From an uncultured Eubacteriales bacterium (GTDB lineage Bacteria; Bacillota; Clostridia; Monoglobales; Monoglobaceae), in assembly GCA_905205855.1 (NCBI GenBank), contig CAJLFL010000051.1:1-10667 (forward strand): a stretch of DNA of 10,667 bases, in the 5' to 3' direction. The notes under the pieces are model-generated. The model was not told the DNA's origin. It saw nothing but the letters and a program-made list of their open reading frames with translations, and did no database searches. The translations under genes were made by a program, and so were the position numbers. Shown piece after piece: positions 1 through 5,210 of this stretch (positions are counted from its first letter, which is position 1; each line of letters opens with the position of its first letter).

Positions 1-31
1 CTGCCCCTCAATCTTGAGGGGTGGGCTTTTC
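1..31 (+). terminator. Hairpin followed by T-rich tract
   Basis: An 8-bp perfect stem (CCCCTCAA at 4-11, TTGAGGGG at 14-21) with a 2-base loop is followed by a T-rich stretch. It is either an intrinsic terminator of an upstream gene outside the window or the terminal hairpin of the IS91-like element whose transposase starts at 62. IS91-family elements do carry terminal hairpins. The sequence alone does not decide between the two. Confidence 0.55.
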
Positions 32-61
32 TTTTTTCTAATTCTGTGGTAAAATATACAT

Positions 62-819
62 ATGACTATTTTACAAAACATTTTTTCAGATCATTTTCAT
101 AAACTTCTTAATTCTAATATTAAAATCCGTGATACTGTTATTGAAAATGTGGATAAAATGATTCATTGCGGTGACTTCAAAAAGGGGTATGCTTTTTACA
201 TTTGTGAACATTGTTCCCGATTTATGGTTTCTCCTTTTAGGTGCAGAAGCCGTTTCTGCCCCTCCTGCGGCAACCTCTACTCCCGAAAACGTTCAACCGC
301 TATGTCCTTTAAACTTGTCCGCACTTCTCACAGGCACTGCGTTTTTACTATCCCTGAAGAATTAAGAATATTTTTCAGAAAAGATCGCTCGCTGCTAAAT
401 CTTCTTTTTAAAGCTGCCGCAGACGCTATCTTCTTTATGTTTAAAAAGCTCAACAAATCCGAGAATTTTACTCCCGGTTTTATTTGCGTTCTTCATACTT
501 TCGGTCGCTCTCTTCAATGGAAACCTCATATCCATATGCTCATTTCTGAAGGTGCTTCTGGTAACTTCTCTGTTTGGCGTGTTGTTAAACATTTTCACTA
601 CGAACTGCTTCGTAAATCTTTTCGATTGACTTTACTTAATTATCTTGAAAAACATATCGGCAAATCTTTTAAAAAAGTTAAATCTACATTTACAAGCATT
701 GTCCTAACGGTTTTTATGTATATGCTAAACCTACTCTTACTAACAATCAGGATGTTTTAAAATATATCGGAAGATATCTTGGCAGACCTGTTATCGCTGC
801 TTCAATAATTGATCATTAG
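62..819 (+). pseudogene. IS91-family transposase, frameshifted and truncated
   Basis: This is a remnant of a single-strand (HUH, Y2) rolling-circle transposase of the IS91/IS1294 type. The first frame (62-760) has an N-terminal zinc-ribbon domain (C-x2-C at about residues 48-51, then C-x4-C-x2-C in RCRSRFCPSCG), the IPEELR segment, and the HUH motif PHIHML at about residues 154-159. After about 680-690 the homology moves to another frame: 706-819 reads NGFYVYAKPTLTNNQ, then KYIGRYLGRPVIA, which holds the catalytic Y-x3-Y pair. That frame ends at TAG (817-819), just where the family normally continues from an IDHYDG-like segment. Intact members run to roughly 400 residues, so the C-terminal third is missing. 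There is no good ribosome binding site; AAAATATACAT precedes the ATG. The catalytic HUH and tyrosine residues are in different frames, so the gene should be inactive. Confidence 0.85.
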
Positions 820-1001
820 CCGAGAACAACATCAGCAATGCAAACTTACATCTGATGTTCGACAAAATCGTCATTGAGGAAACGGACGAAGGCTTAAATC
901 TTAATTTAAGATTTAAGTCGCCGTTTATCAGCAAGAAGAAAGAATCGTCACTCAGGAAATATATGATTGTGGATAATGAAGTTTTAAGCGTCGGAGCATA
1001 G
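819..1001 (+). pseudogene. C-terminal remnant of a probable serine recombinase
   Basis: An open frame of 60 codons ends at TAG (999-1001) and has no start codon of its own. It reads AENNISNANLHLMFDKIVIE and continues to YMIVDNEVLSVGA. The pattern SNANLxxxxDKIVI, followed by a short beta-rich stretch and a charged tail, resembles the C-terminus of clostridial large serine recombinases. The rest of such a protein is absent: an in-frame TGA lies at 810-812 and the IS91 remnant abuts directly. It differs in sequence from the C-terminus of the complete recombinase at 5211-6791, so it comes from another element. The family call rests on recognising a short motif and is moderate. Confidence 0.5.
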
Positions 1002-1020
1002 CAATGTATCGTTAAACAGC

Positions 1021-1053
1021 AAAACACTTATAGGATTTTCCTATAAGTGTTTT
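1021..1053. terminator. Perfect 15-bp hairpin
   Basis: The arms AAAACACTTATAGGA (1021-1035) and TCCTATAAGTGTTTT (1039-1053) are perfectly complementary around a TTT loop. The A4/T4 ends make it work in either direction. It sits just behind the recombinase remnant and probably was that gene's terminator. Confidence 0.7.
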
Positions 1054-1054
1054 G

Positions 1055-1072
1055 AAGGTGGTGCGGCTGAAG
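1055..1072. repeat. 18-bp direct repeat of the tRNA-Leu 3' end (copy 1)
   Basis: The sequence AAGGTGGTGCGGCTGAAG is identical to 1220-1237, which covers the CCA tail, discriminator base, acceptor 3' strand and first T-arm bases of the tRNA-Leu gene. A partial copy of a tRNA 3' end at a distance is the usual scar of integration into a tRNA gene. It could also be left from a second, degenerate tRNA. Confidence 0.6.
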
Positions 1073-1084
1073 ACGAGGCGTAAG

Positions 1085-1109
1085 CAAAACAATTCGGTGA
1101 ATTGTTTTG
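1085..1109. repeat. Perfect 11-bp inverted repeat
   Basis: CAAAACAATTC (1085-1095) and GAATTGTTTTG (1099-1109) pair around a GGT loop. CGGCT (1064-1068) and AGCCG (1111-1115) extend the fold with a bulged outer stem. No T-tract follows, so it is not a standard terminator. It lies between the two copies of the tRNA-derived repeat. Confidence 0.5.
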
Positions 1110-1184
1110 TAGCCGAGAGTCCCTTCCAAAGAATACGAGCCGACAGGCGAAGTATGATTTGTCAGTCGATTTATCAGCCAAAGT

Positions 1185-1215
1185 AAAAAACTTGCAGAAA
1201 TAAATCCTGCAAGTT
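1185..1215 (-). terminator. Terminator of tRNA-Leu
   Basis: On the minus strand a 9-bp stem (AACTTGCAG with CTGCAAGTT, plus positions 1207-1215 and 1189-1197) with a 9-base loop is followed by a run of T (the A-run at 1185-1190 on the plus strand). It starts 9 bases after the tRNA 3' end, so it is a typical intrinsic terminator for that tRNA. Confidence 0.85.
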
Positions 1216-1219
1216 CTAA

Positions 1220-1237
1220 AAGGTGGTGCGGCTGAAG
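1220..1237. repeat. 18-bp direct repeat (copy 2), within the tRNA-Leu 3' end
   Basis: Identical to 1055-1072. This copy includes the functional tRNA acceptor 3' strand and encoded CCA. If the pair is an attachment-site duplication, the 148 bases between the copies would be the remains of what was inserted. Confidence 0.6.
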
Positions 1238-1307
1238 GGACTTGAACCCCCACGTCATTGACACCAGATCCTAAGTCTGGCGCGTCTGCCAATTCCGCCA
1301 CAGCCGC
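1224..1307 (-). tRNA. tRNA-Leu (anticodon UAG)
   Basis: The minus strand reads GCGGCTGTGGCGGAATTGGC at its 5' end and ends CAGCCGCACCA. The 7-bp acceptor stem GCGGCTG/CAGCCGC is perfect. The anticodon stem CCAGA/TCTGG encloses the loop CTTAGGA, giving anticodon TAG, which reads CUA leucine codons. A type II variable arm of leucine tRNAs and the GGTTCAAGTCC T-loop are present. The CCA is encoded. Its promoter lies at 1329-1358 and its terminator at 1185-1215, so it is a single-gene unit. Leucine-tRNA-derived sequence also gives misleading open frames on this strand. Confidence 0.97.
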
Positions 1308-1328
1308 AAGTATTAAACCGACTTTGTA

Positions 1329-1358
1329 AGTATAACATTCTCCGTATTGTTTTGTCAA
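1329..1358 (-). promoter_or_regulatory. Sigma-A promoter of tRNA-Leu
   Basis: On the minus strand TTGACA (plus 1353-1358) and TATACT (plus 1329-1334) are separated by 18 bases. Transcription would start about 10-15 bases before the mature tRNA 5' end at 1307. This is a near-consensus stable-RNA promoter. Confidence 0.8.
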
Positions 1359-1369
1359 GCAAAAACTTC

Positions 1370-1397
1370 TTGTAAAAACAGTTTTTTATGATATAAT
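1370..1397 (+). promoter_or_regulatory. Sigma-A promoter of the Dabb gene
   Basis: TTGTAA (1370-1375), a 16-base spacer and a perfect TATAAT (1392-1397) point toward the gene at 1431. It lies back-to-back with the tRNA promoter. Confidence 0.7.
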
Positions 1398-1430
1398 AAA
1401 CATAATAAAAAACCACAGGAGGCATATACC

Positions 1431-1727
1431 ATGATAAGACACATTGTTTTTTGGAAATTAAAAGACACAGCCGAGGGCAAAACAAAACAAGAGAACGCTG
1501 AACATATTAAAAAAAGCTTGGAGTCGCTCAAAGGCATTATTCCCGGAATGATTGATGCCGAAGTAGGAATAAACGAAAACGGCGGCACCTTTGATGCCGC
1601 TCTTAACAGTTGTTTTGAAAGCATGGATGCTTTAAAAGCTTACGATATTCACCCTGAACATCTCAAGGTCAGAGAATTTATAACAAAAGTACGACTGTCA
1701 CGTGAGGCAGTGGATTACGAAATATAA
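1431..1727 (+). CDS. Dabb (stress-responsive alpha-beta barrel) family protein
   Basis: This 98-residue protein opens with MIRHIVFWKLKD, the hallmark first strand of the Dabb domain family (stress-responsive A/B barrel). Other family features are ENAEHIKKSLESLKGIIPGM, the helix and turn before the second strand, and the late HPEHLKVREFI segment. Members are small dimeric ferredoxin-like-fold proteins in the cytoplasm; most bacterial ones have no assigned reaction. The single domain fills the whole protein, as is usual. AGGAGG at 1417-1422 lies 8 bases before the ATG and supports this start. The gene has its own promoter at 1370-1397 and appears monocistronic. The family call is firm and the role unknown. 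Confidence 0.9.
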   Translation: MIRHIVFWKLKDTAEGKTKQENAEHIKKSLESLKGIIPGMIDAEVGINENGGTFDAALNSCFESMDALKAYDIHPEHLKVREFITKVRLSREAVDYEI

Positions 1728-1755
1728 ATGGCGGTTTTATCAGTAATATATTTGA

Positions 1756-1893
1756 CAAGCTTTGGCAAAGGAGCATAACATGACTGATGTCCTTATGTAC
1801 TATAATGACGTCATGCTTTGTTACGGAATTACAGCCGAAGAATTAAAGAACTCATATACTGAAAAGTTTGAAAAGAATATGATACGCTGGTAA
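1756..1893 (+). pseudogene. Short ORF resembling the C-terminus of a dUTPase/MazG-like protein
   Basis: An ATG at 1780, preceded by AAAGGAG at 1767-1773, opens a 37-codon frame ending at TAA (1891-1893): MTDVLMYYNDVMLC, then YGITAEELKNSYTEKFEKNM and IRW. The pattern ADVL...YGI..EEL...Y..KF..N..RW resembles the last helix pair of all-alpha nucleotide pyrophosphatases (dUTPase/MazG type). The frame stays open upstream to about 1756, where a TGA closes it. Nothing upstream supplies the catalytic E-E-x-x-E...D residues, so it cannot be a working enzyme. It may be a remnant, or a small expressed protein given its ribosome binding site. Both the homology and its coding status are tentative. Confidence 0.4.
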
Positions 1894-2000
1894 ATCAAAT
1901 TTTACTGCTTTAAAACCTGCACAAAAAGAATATACTTCTATACAATTCATCTACCGATGTATTTTAGAAGCAAAATTTCTGTGACTATCTGAAATCTAAA

Positions 2001-2033
2001 AACGACGCGGCATAACAGCCACGTCGTTTTTTT
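2001..2033. terminator. Bidirectional terminator after azlD
   Basis: AACGACGCGGC (2001-2011) pairs with GCCACGTCGTT with one C/A mismatch around an ATAACA loop. A T7 run follows on the plus strand and a T-run on the minus strand. It ends the minus-strand corA-azlC-azlD transcript and can stop plus-strand reading from the Dabb region. Confidence 0.85.
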
Positions 2034-2062
2034 GTTTAGTTTATCTTCCATTTGCCCCGTTT

Positions 2063-2374
2063 CTATATCCGCGGAATAAACTGAACTATAAGCACCGCAC
2101 AGCAGCAATATAAAGCAACGCTGAAAAGACTTGCGCCGCGCCATGCGGCAGTTATCCCTATAATCAGCGCAGCAATGCCGGAAACAGGAGATTCGGTGGC
2201 ATAAATAATTGCCGGAAAAGTCATAACTGCAAGCGTTACATACGGAATATAATACAAAAATGATTGTATAAACTTATTCTTTATTTGTTTTTTTATTAAG
2301 GTTATCGGAAATACGCGCATTGCATATGTAACTACAGCCATTATCAAGATGTATATATACGCATTTTTAGACAT
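2063..2374 (-). CDS. azlD: AzlD-type branched-chain amino acid exporter small subunit
   Basis: This 103-residue hydrophobic protein belongs to the AzlD family, the small membrane partner of AzlC in export of branched-chain amino acids and their analogues. It has about four membrane segments: residues 5-20, 42-60, 64-80 and 84-100. The early TYAMRVFPITLI segment is the characteristic family motif. The open frame reaches upstream into azlC, but GAGGAGG lies 7 to 8 bases before the ATG at 2374. From there the length fits the usual 100-110 residues. The start overlaps the azlC stop (TGATG), a sign of translational coupling and of a two-subunit complex. It is the last gene of the operon and is followed by the terminator at 2001-2033. 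Confidence 0.9.
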   Translation of the reverse strand: MSKNAYIYILIMAVVTYAMRVFPITLIKKQIKNKFIQSFLYYIPYVTLAVMTFPAIIYATESPVSGIAALIIGITAAWRGASLFSVALYCCCAVLIVQFIPRI

Positions 2375-3120
2375 CACGCTTCCTCCTCTTTCGTATCTGC
2401 ATGTGGAAACAAAACGGCTGCAGCGGCAGAAATAAAAATAGTCAAAATTATAATTCTTGTGCCATCGGACAGATTTGATATAACAGGCAGCTTTGCTGCA
2501 GCAAAACTGAGCACAAAACACACACCGATTACCGCCGCTATTATCCGGTCTTTTACAGCAGGCGGAATGATTACTGCAAGAAACATTCCAAACAGCGCCA
2601 CGCTGAGAGCGCTTACTATTTGCGCCGGCAATATACTTCCGGCAACCGTTCCGATTGCCGTTCCAATCGACCAACAGGGCAAAGCAACAAGGATTGCTCC
2701 GTATGTATAAAACGGATTCAGATATCCCTCACGCGGAGCCATTGAGATTCCAAACAATTCATCAGTCAAATCAAAGCTCAGCAGCAGCCTGTGCCGAATA
2801 GGAATTTCCGGGTCTAAGTGCTGACTCATAGCAAAGCTCATTAAAAGGTATCTTGCATTAGCAATCACCGTAATAAGAGCAATTTCTATATAAGACGCCT
2901 GTGCGGCTATAGAGGTAAATCCGGCATACTCTCCGGCAGAGGCATTGCACAGCAAACTTACAAGAAAGCCTTGAAACGGTGTTAATCCAATATTCTTAGC
3001 CGCTATACCAAGAGAAAACGAAACCGCAAGATAACCAAGCCCTATCGGTATTCCATCATGTATTCCTTTAACAAAAATGTTTTTACTGAATTTTAAACTG
3101 TCCGATTTATAATGATTCAT
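2374..3120 (-). CDS. azlC: AzlC-type branched-chain amino acid exporter large subunit
   Basis: This 248-residue inner-membrane protein of the AzlC family is the large subunit of a branched-chain amino acid export pair. Family features are GIPIGLGYLAVSFSLG in the first membrane segment, CNASAGEYAGF, and the conserved INxRYLLMS-like segment (ITVIANARYLLMS), followed by DLTDELFG. About six further hydrophobic segments fill the C-terminal half. The frame can also start at a GTG at 3129, but that codon lies within AGGTG, the likely ribosome binding site of the ATG at 3120, so the ATG is preferred. The gene begins 24 bases after the corA-like stop and overlaps azlD by one base, so all three are probably co-transcribed. 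Confidence 0.9.
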   Translation of the reverse strand: MNHYKSDSLKFSKNIFVKGIHDGIPIGLGYLAVSFSLGIAAKNIGLTPFQGFLVSLLCNASAGEYAGFTSIAAQASYIEIALITVIANARYLLMSFAMSQHLDPEIPIRHRLLLSFDLTDELFGISMAPREGYLNPFYTYGAILVALPCWSIGTAIGTVAGSILPAQIVSALSVALFGMFLAVIIPPAVKDRIIAAVIGVCFVLSFAAAKLPVISNLSDGTRIIILTIFISAAAAVLFPHADTKEEEA

Positions 3121-3144
3121 ATAATTCACCTGTTGTTAAATATT

Positions 3145-3969
3145 TTAAAACCACTTTTTTATTTTAAAAACAATAATACTTCCGATAACAAAAGCAACAC
3201 TCAGTATTATAACAAACAAATATCCCAAATCCCACGAAAACTCCGGCATTTTAAGATTCATTCCATACCATCCTGCTATTAGTGTAAGCGGGAAAAATAT
3301 AGTGGTAATAACCGTAAAAATCCTCATCACATTATTTTGTTCTATATCAATCTGTGCTTGATATACTTCCCTCACCTGAACAATACATTCATAAAGATGC
3401 AATACATCCTGCAAAAGCCTGTCAATTTTACAGGAAATCATATGAAACTTTTTAACATTTTGTTCCGATAACATTCCGCTTTCGTTTTCCTCAATAGTTT
3501 CGCTTATCATTGCAAGCTGGCTGTAATACCGTTTAATTCTCAAAACCCGATGCTTATAGCCGACTATTCTTTTGAGCACATTTTTATCCGGCTTTCTGCC
3601 GTTTAAAAGTTCATCTTCAAGAGAAAGTATCTTCTTTTCAAGATTATCAAGCTCATTTATATCATTTCTGACAAGACCGGCAAAAGCTTCGCACAAAGCG
3701 TCTGTACCGTCCATTTGTCGATTATGCGGTATAACCGACATTATTCTTTTGTTTTCAGCAAAAATCTTTAGCTGTTTGCCGCTTAAAATAAAAAAGATTC
3801 TGCTTTCCTTGTGTGTCGGTTTTTGCAAATCGTAAAACCGCAAGCTCAGGGCATATCCATCATCAGTTTTACAGCACGCGCTTCGATTTGAAGTAAGAAT
3901 AGACAACACCTCTGAATTAACAGAGTTTTTAAGATCATCATGTATGTCTGAACTAAATTCAACGCTCAT
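3145..3969 (-). CDS. CorA-like divalent cation transporter
   Basis: This 274-residue protein is a CorA/MIT-superfamily channel, expected to be a pentamer in the cytoplasmic membrane carrying Mg2+ or another divalent cation. An N-terminal cytoplasmic alpha/beta domain is followed by long helices rich in charged residues (about residues 100-215, containing LEKKILSLEDELLNGR). Two C-terminal membrane segments follow. The signature GMN is intact in AGWYGMNLKMPEF at the end of the first membrane helix, and the C-terminus is basic (FKIKKWF), as in the family. A GTG lies three codons upstream at 3978 but forms part of GGCGGTG, so the ATG at 3969 is chosen. It leads a minus-strand operon with azlC and azlD and has a promoter at 4000-4028. 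The substrate cannot be read from the sequence. Confidence 0.9.
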   Translation of the reverse strand: MSVEFSSDIHDDLKNSVNSEVLSILTSNRSACCKTDDGYALSLRFYDLQKPTHKESRIFFILSGKQLKIFAENKRIMSVIPHNRQMDGTDALCEAFAGLVRNDINELDNLEKKILSLEDELLNGRKPDKNVLKRIVGYKHRVLRIKRYYSQLAMISETIEENESGMLSEQNVKKFHMISCKIDRLLQDVLHLYECIVQVREVYQAQIDIEQNNVMRIFTVITTIFFPLTLIAGWYGMNLKMPEFSWDLGYLFVIILSVAFVIGSIIVFKIKKWF

Positions 3970-3999
3970 GTTGTTCACCGCCTTAGTTATTCAAGTTAT

Positions 4000-4028
4000 A
4001 TTGTACCACATAAAAACACTCTTGTCGA
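4000..4028 (-). promoter_or_regulatory. Sigma-A promoter of the corA-azlCD operon
   Basis: On the minus strand TCGACA (plus 4023-4028) and TACAAT (plus 4000-4005) are 17 bases apart, about 30 bases before the ATG at 3969. It shares the short divergent region with the cotJ promoter. Confidence 0.65.
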
Positions 4029-4060
4029 GAGTTTTAGAACAGAACATTATTTTGTCATTT

Positions 4061-4087
4061 TCATATTATGTTAATGACCGTATATAA
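4061..4087 (+). promoter_or_regulatory. Possible sporulation (sigma-E type) promoter of cotJ
   Basis: TCATATT (4061-4067) resembles the -35 and CGTATATAA (4079-4087) the -10 of sigma-E promoters, upstream of an operon that is sigma-E controlled in Bacillus subtilis. The spacing is a little short and the -10 imperfect, so this is a tentative call. No good sigma-A promoter is evident on this strand. Confidence 0.3.
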
Positions 4088-4144
4088 GCCGGTGTCGGGG
4101 CAACAGCTTAAATCGGTGATAATAAGAGAAAGGAAGGAATTTAT

Positions 4145-4357
4145 ATGCCTTTTGCACATGAAACCCAGCCCATTTCAATGCCTATGGTTGGGTATGCATA
4201 TGTTCCGCTGCAAACAGCGGAAATGAGAAACCTGTCGGATCCCGAAGAAGCGCTTATGCAAGGAACTGTTTTCCCAATACTTGTAAAGCCTCTCGGAGTA
4301 TACGGAAAGCAAATTTCCGGCGACAAAATATTTACGGAGGTTGATAAAAATGAATGA
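4145..4357 (+). CDS. cotJA: Spore coat-associated protein CotJA
   Basis: This 70-residue protein matches CotJA, an inner spore coat component made in the mother cell. Recognisable features are MPMVGYAYVPLQ, LSDPEEALMQGTVFP and LVKPLGVYGK, the family's proline-rich core of Y-V-P-x-Q and the acidic segment before the GTxFPxL motif. It is slightly shorter than the B. subtilis protein. AAAGGAAGG at 4130-4138 lies 6 bases before the ATG. It is the first gene of the cotJABC operon and overlaps cotJB by 8 bases, as expected for coupled translation. Its presence is good evidence that the host forms endospores. Confidence 0.92.
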   Translation: MPFAHETQPISMPMVGYAYVPLQTAEMRNLSDPEEALMQGTVFPILVKPLGVYGKQISGDKIFTEVDKNE

Positions 4358-4598
4358 AAGAGCTGATTTATTAAAAAAGATAAGTGCCTATGCATTTGCC
4401 GCATATGACTGGAACCTATATCTGGACACGCATCCCAATGATACGGATGCCATAGCAATGTTTCATAGAATGGCTGATAAAGCCAACGAGCTCCGCGATG
4501 AGTACGAACAAAAATTCGGTCCGCTTACAGCACAGAGCTCTGCCGACATGACATATTGGAATTGGATTGACAATCCATGGCCATGGGAAAAATTTTAA
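4350..4598 (+). CDS. cotJB: Spore coat protein CotJB
   Basis: This 82-residue protein of the CotJB family is needed with CotJA and CotJC for the spore coat. Family features are the helical segment with AAYDWNLYLDTHPND (the conserved LDTHP core), RDEYEQKFGPL, and the tryptophan-rich tail NWIDNPWPWEKF. A TTG at 4341 is in frame, but it directly touches the GGAGG at 4336-4340, so the ATG at 4350 with 9-base spacing is the likely start. It overlaps the end of cotJA by 8 bases, and cotJC starts 15 bases after its stop. Confidence 0.92.
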   Translation: MNERADLLKKISAYAFAAYDWNLYLDTHPNDTDAIAMFHRMADKANELRDEYEQKFGPLTAQSSADMTYWNWIDNPWPWEKF

Positions 4599-4613
4599 AG
4601 GAGGTTTTAGTCT

Positions 4614-5147
4614 ATGTGGAGTTATCAGAAAAAATTACAATACCCGGTAAATATTAAAAATACAAATCCTAAGCTGGCACAGTATATAGTTTCCCAGTAC
4701 GGCGGACCGAACGGCGAACTCGGTGCCAGCCTCAGATACTTGTCACAGCGATTTTCTATGCCTAATGATATGACCAAAGCTCTGCTCACCGACATAGGTA
4801 CAGAGGAGCTTGCTCATCTTGAGATAGTCGGAAGTATTGTCAGGCAGCTTGCCAAGAATGCAACAACCGCAGAAATAGAAAACAGTCCTTTCGGACAATA
4901 CTTTATAAATCACGGACGCGGCGTTTATCCGGCAGATTCAAGCGGTGTACCATTCAGCGCTGCCTCAATCGCCGTATCCGGAGATCCGATTGCAGACTTA
5001 GTTGAGGATCTCGCAGCGGAGCAAAAAGCTCGTGCCGTCTACGATAACATTTTAAGAGTTTCAGACGATCCGGATGTCAATGATGTAATAAAATTCCTGC
5101 GTCAAAGAGAAATCGTACACTTCCAAAGATTCGGTGAAGCGGGTTGA
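4614..5147 (+). CDS. cotJC: Spore coat protein CotJC (manganese catalase family)
   Basis: This 177-residue protein of the CotJC/manganese-catalase family is a ferritin-like four-helix-bundle protein of the spore coat. It shows MWSYQKKLQYPV at the start, QYGGPNGELGASLRYLSQRF, the metal-ligand motif TEELAHLE (about residues 63-70), AEQKARAVYDNI, and a second ligand motif REIVHFQRFGEA near the end. AAAGGAGG at 4597-4604 supports the ATG. B. subtilis CotJC is about 189 residues and continues past the last motif, whereas this frame stops two codons after it. Removing one G from the GGG at 5141-5143 would give EAVEQFK and a stop at 5158-5160. The end is therefore natural, frameshifted, or altered by the neighbouring element. 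The metal ligands are all present. Confidence 0.92.
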   Translation: MWSYQKKLQYPVNIKNTNPKLAQYIVSQYGGPNGELGASLRYLSQRFSMPNDMTKALLTDIGTEELAHLEIVGSIVRQLAKNATTAEIENSPFGQYFINHGRGVYPADSSGVPFSAASIAVSGDPIADLVEDLAAEQKARAVYDNILRVSDDPDVNDVIKFLRQREIVHFQRFGEAG

Positions 5148-5171
5148 GCAATTTAAGTGAGTGTAATACAT

Positions 5172-5200
5172 AAAAATGCCGCAGATTATCCGTCTGCGGC
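5172..5200 (-). terminator. Terminator of the serine recombinase operon
   Basis: GCCGCAGA (5178-5185) and TCTGCGGC (5193-5200) form a perfect 8-bp stem with a 7-base loop. On the minus strand the stem is followed by ATTTTTA (plus 5171-5177), so it terminates the recombinase transcript ending at 5211. It may also slow plus-strand reading from cotJC, but lacks a T-tract on that side. Confidence 0.85.
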
Positions 5201-5210
5201 ACTTGTAAAC

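Noticed and set aside
1041..1485. Minus-strand open frames over the tRNA (with ELADAPDLGSG and GIGRRARLRIW wording)
   Set aside because: These are the well-known false translations of leucine tRNA genes; the tRNA explains the sequence.
2375..2674. Upstream extension of the azlD frame to 203 residues
   Set aside because: It overlaps azlC entirely in another frame. The ribosome binding site and family length fix the start at 2374.
4141..4458. Minus-strand open frame opposite cotJA
   Set aside because: It is a shadow of cotJA and cotJB, which have strong ribosome binding sites and clear family matches.
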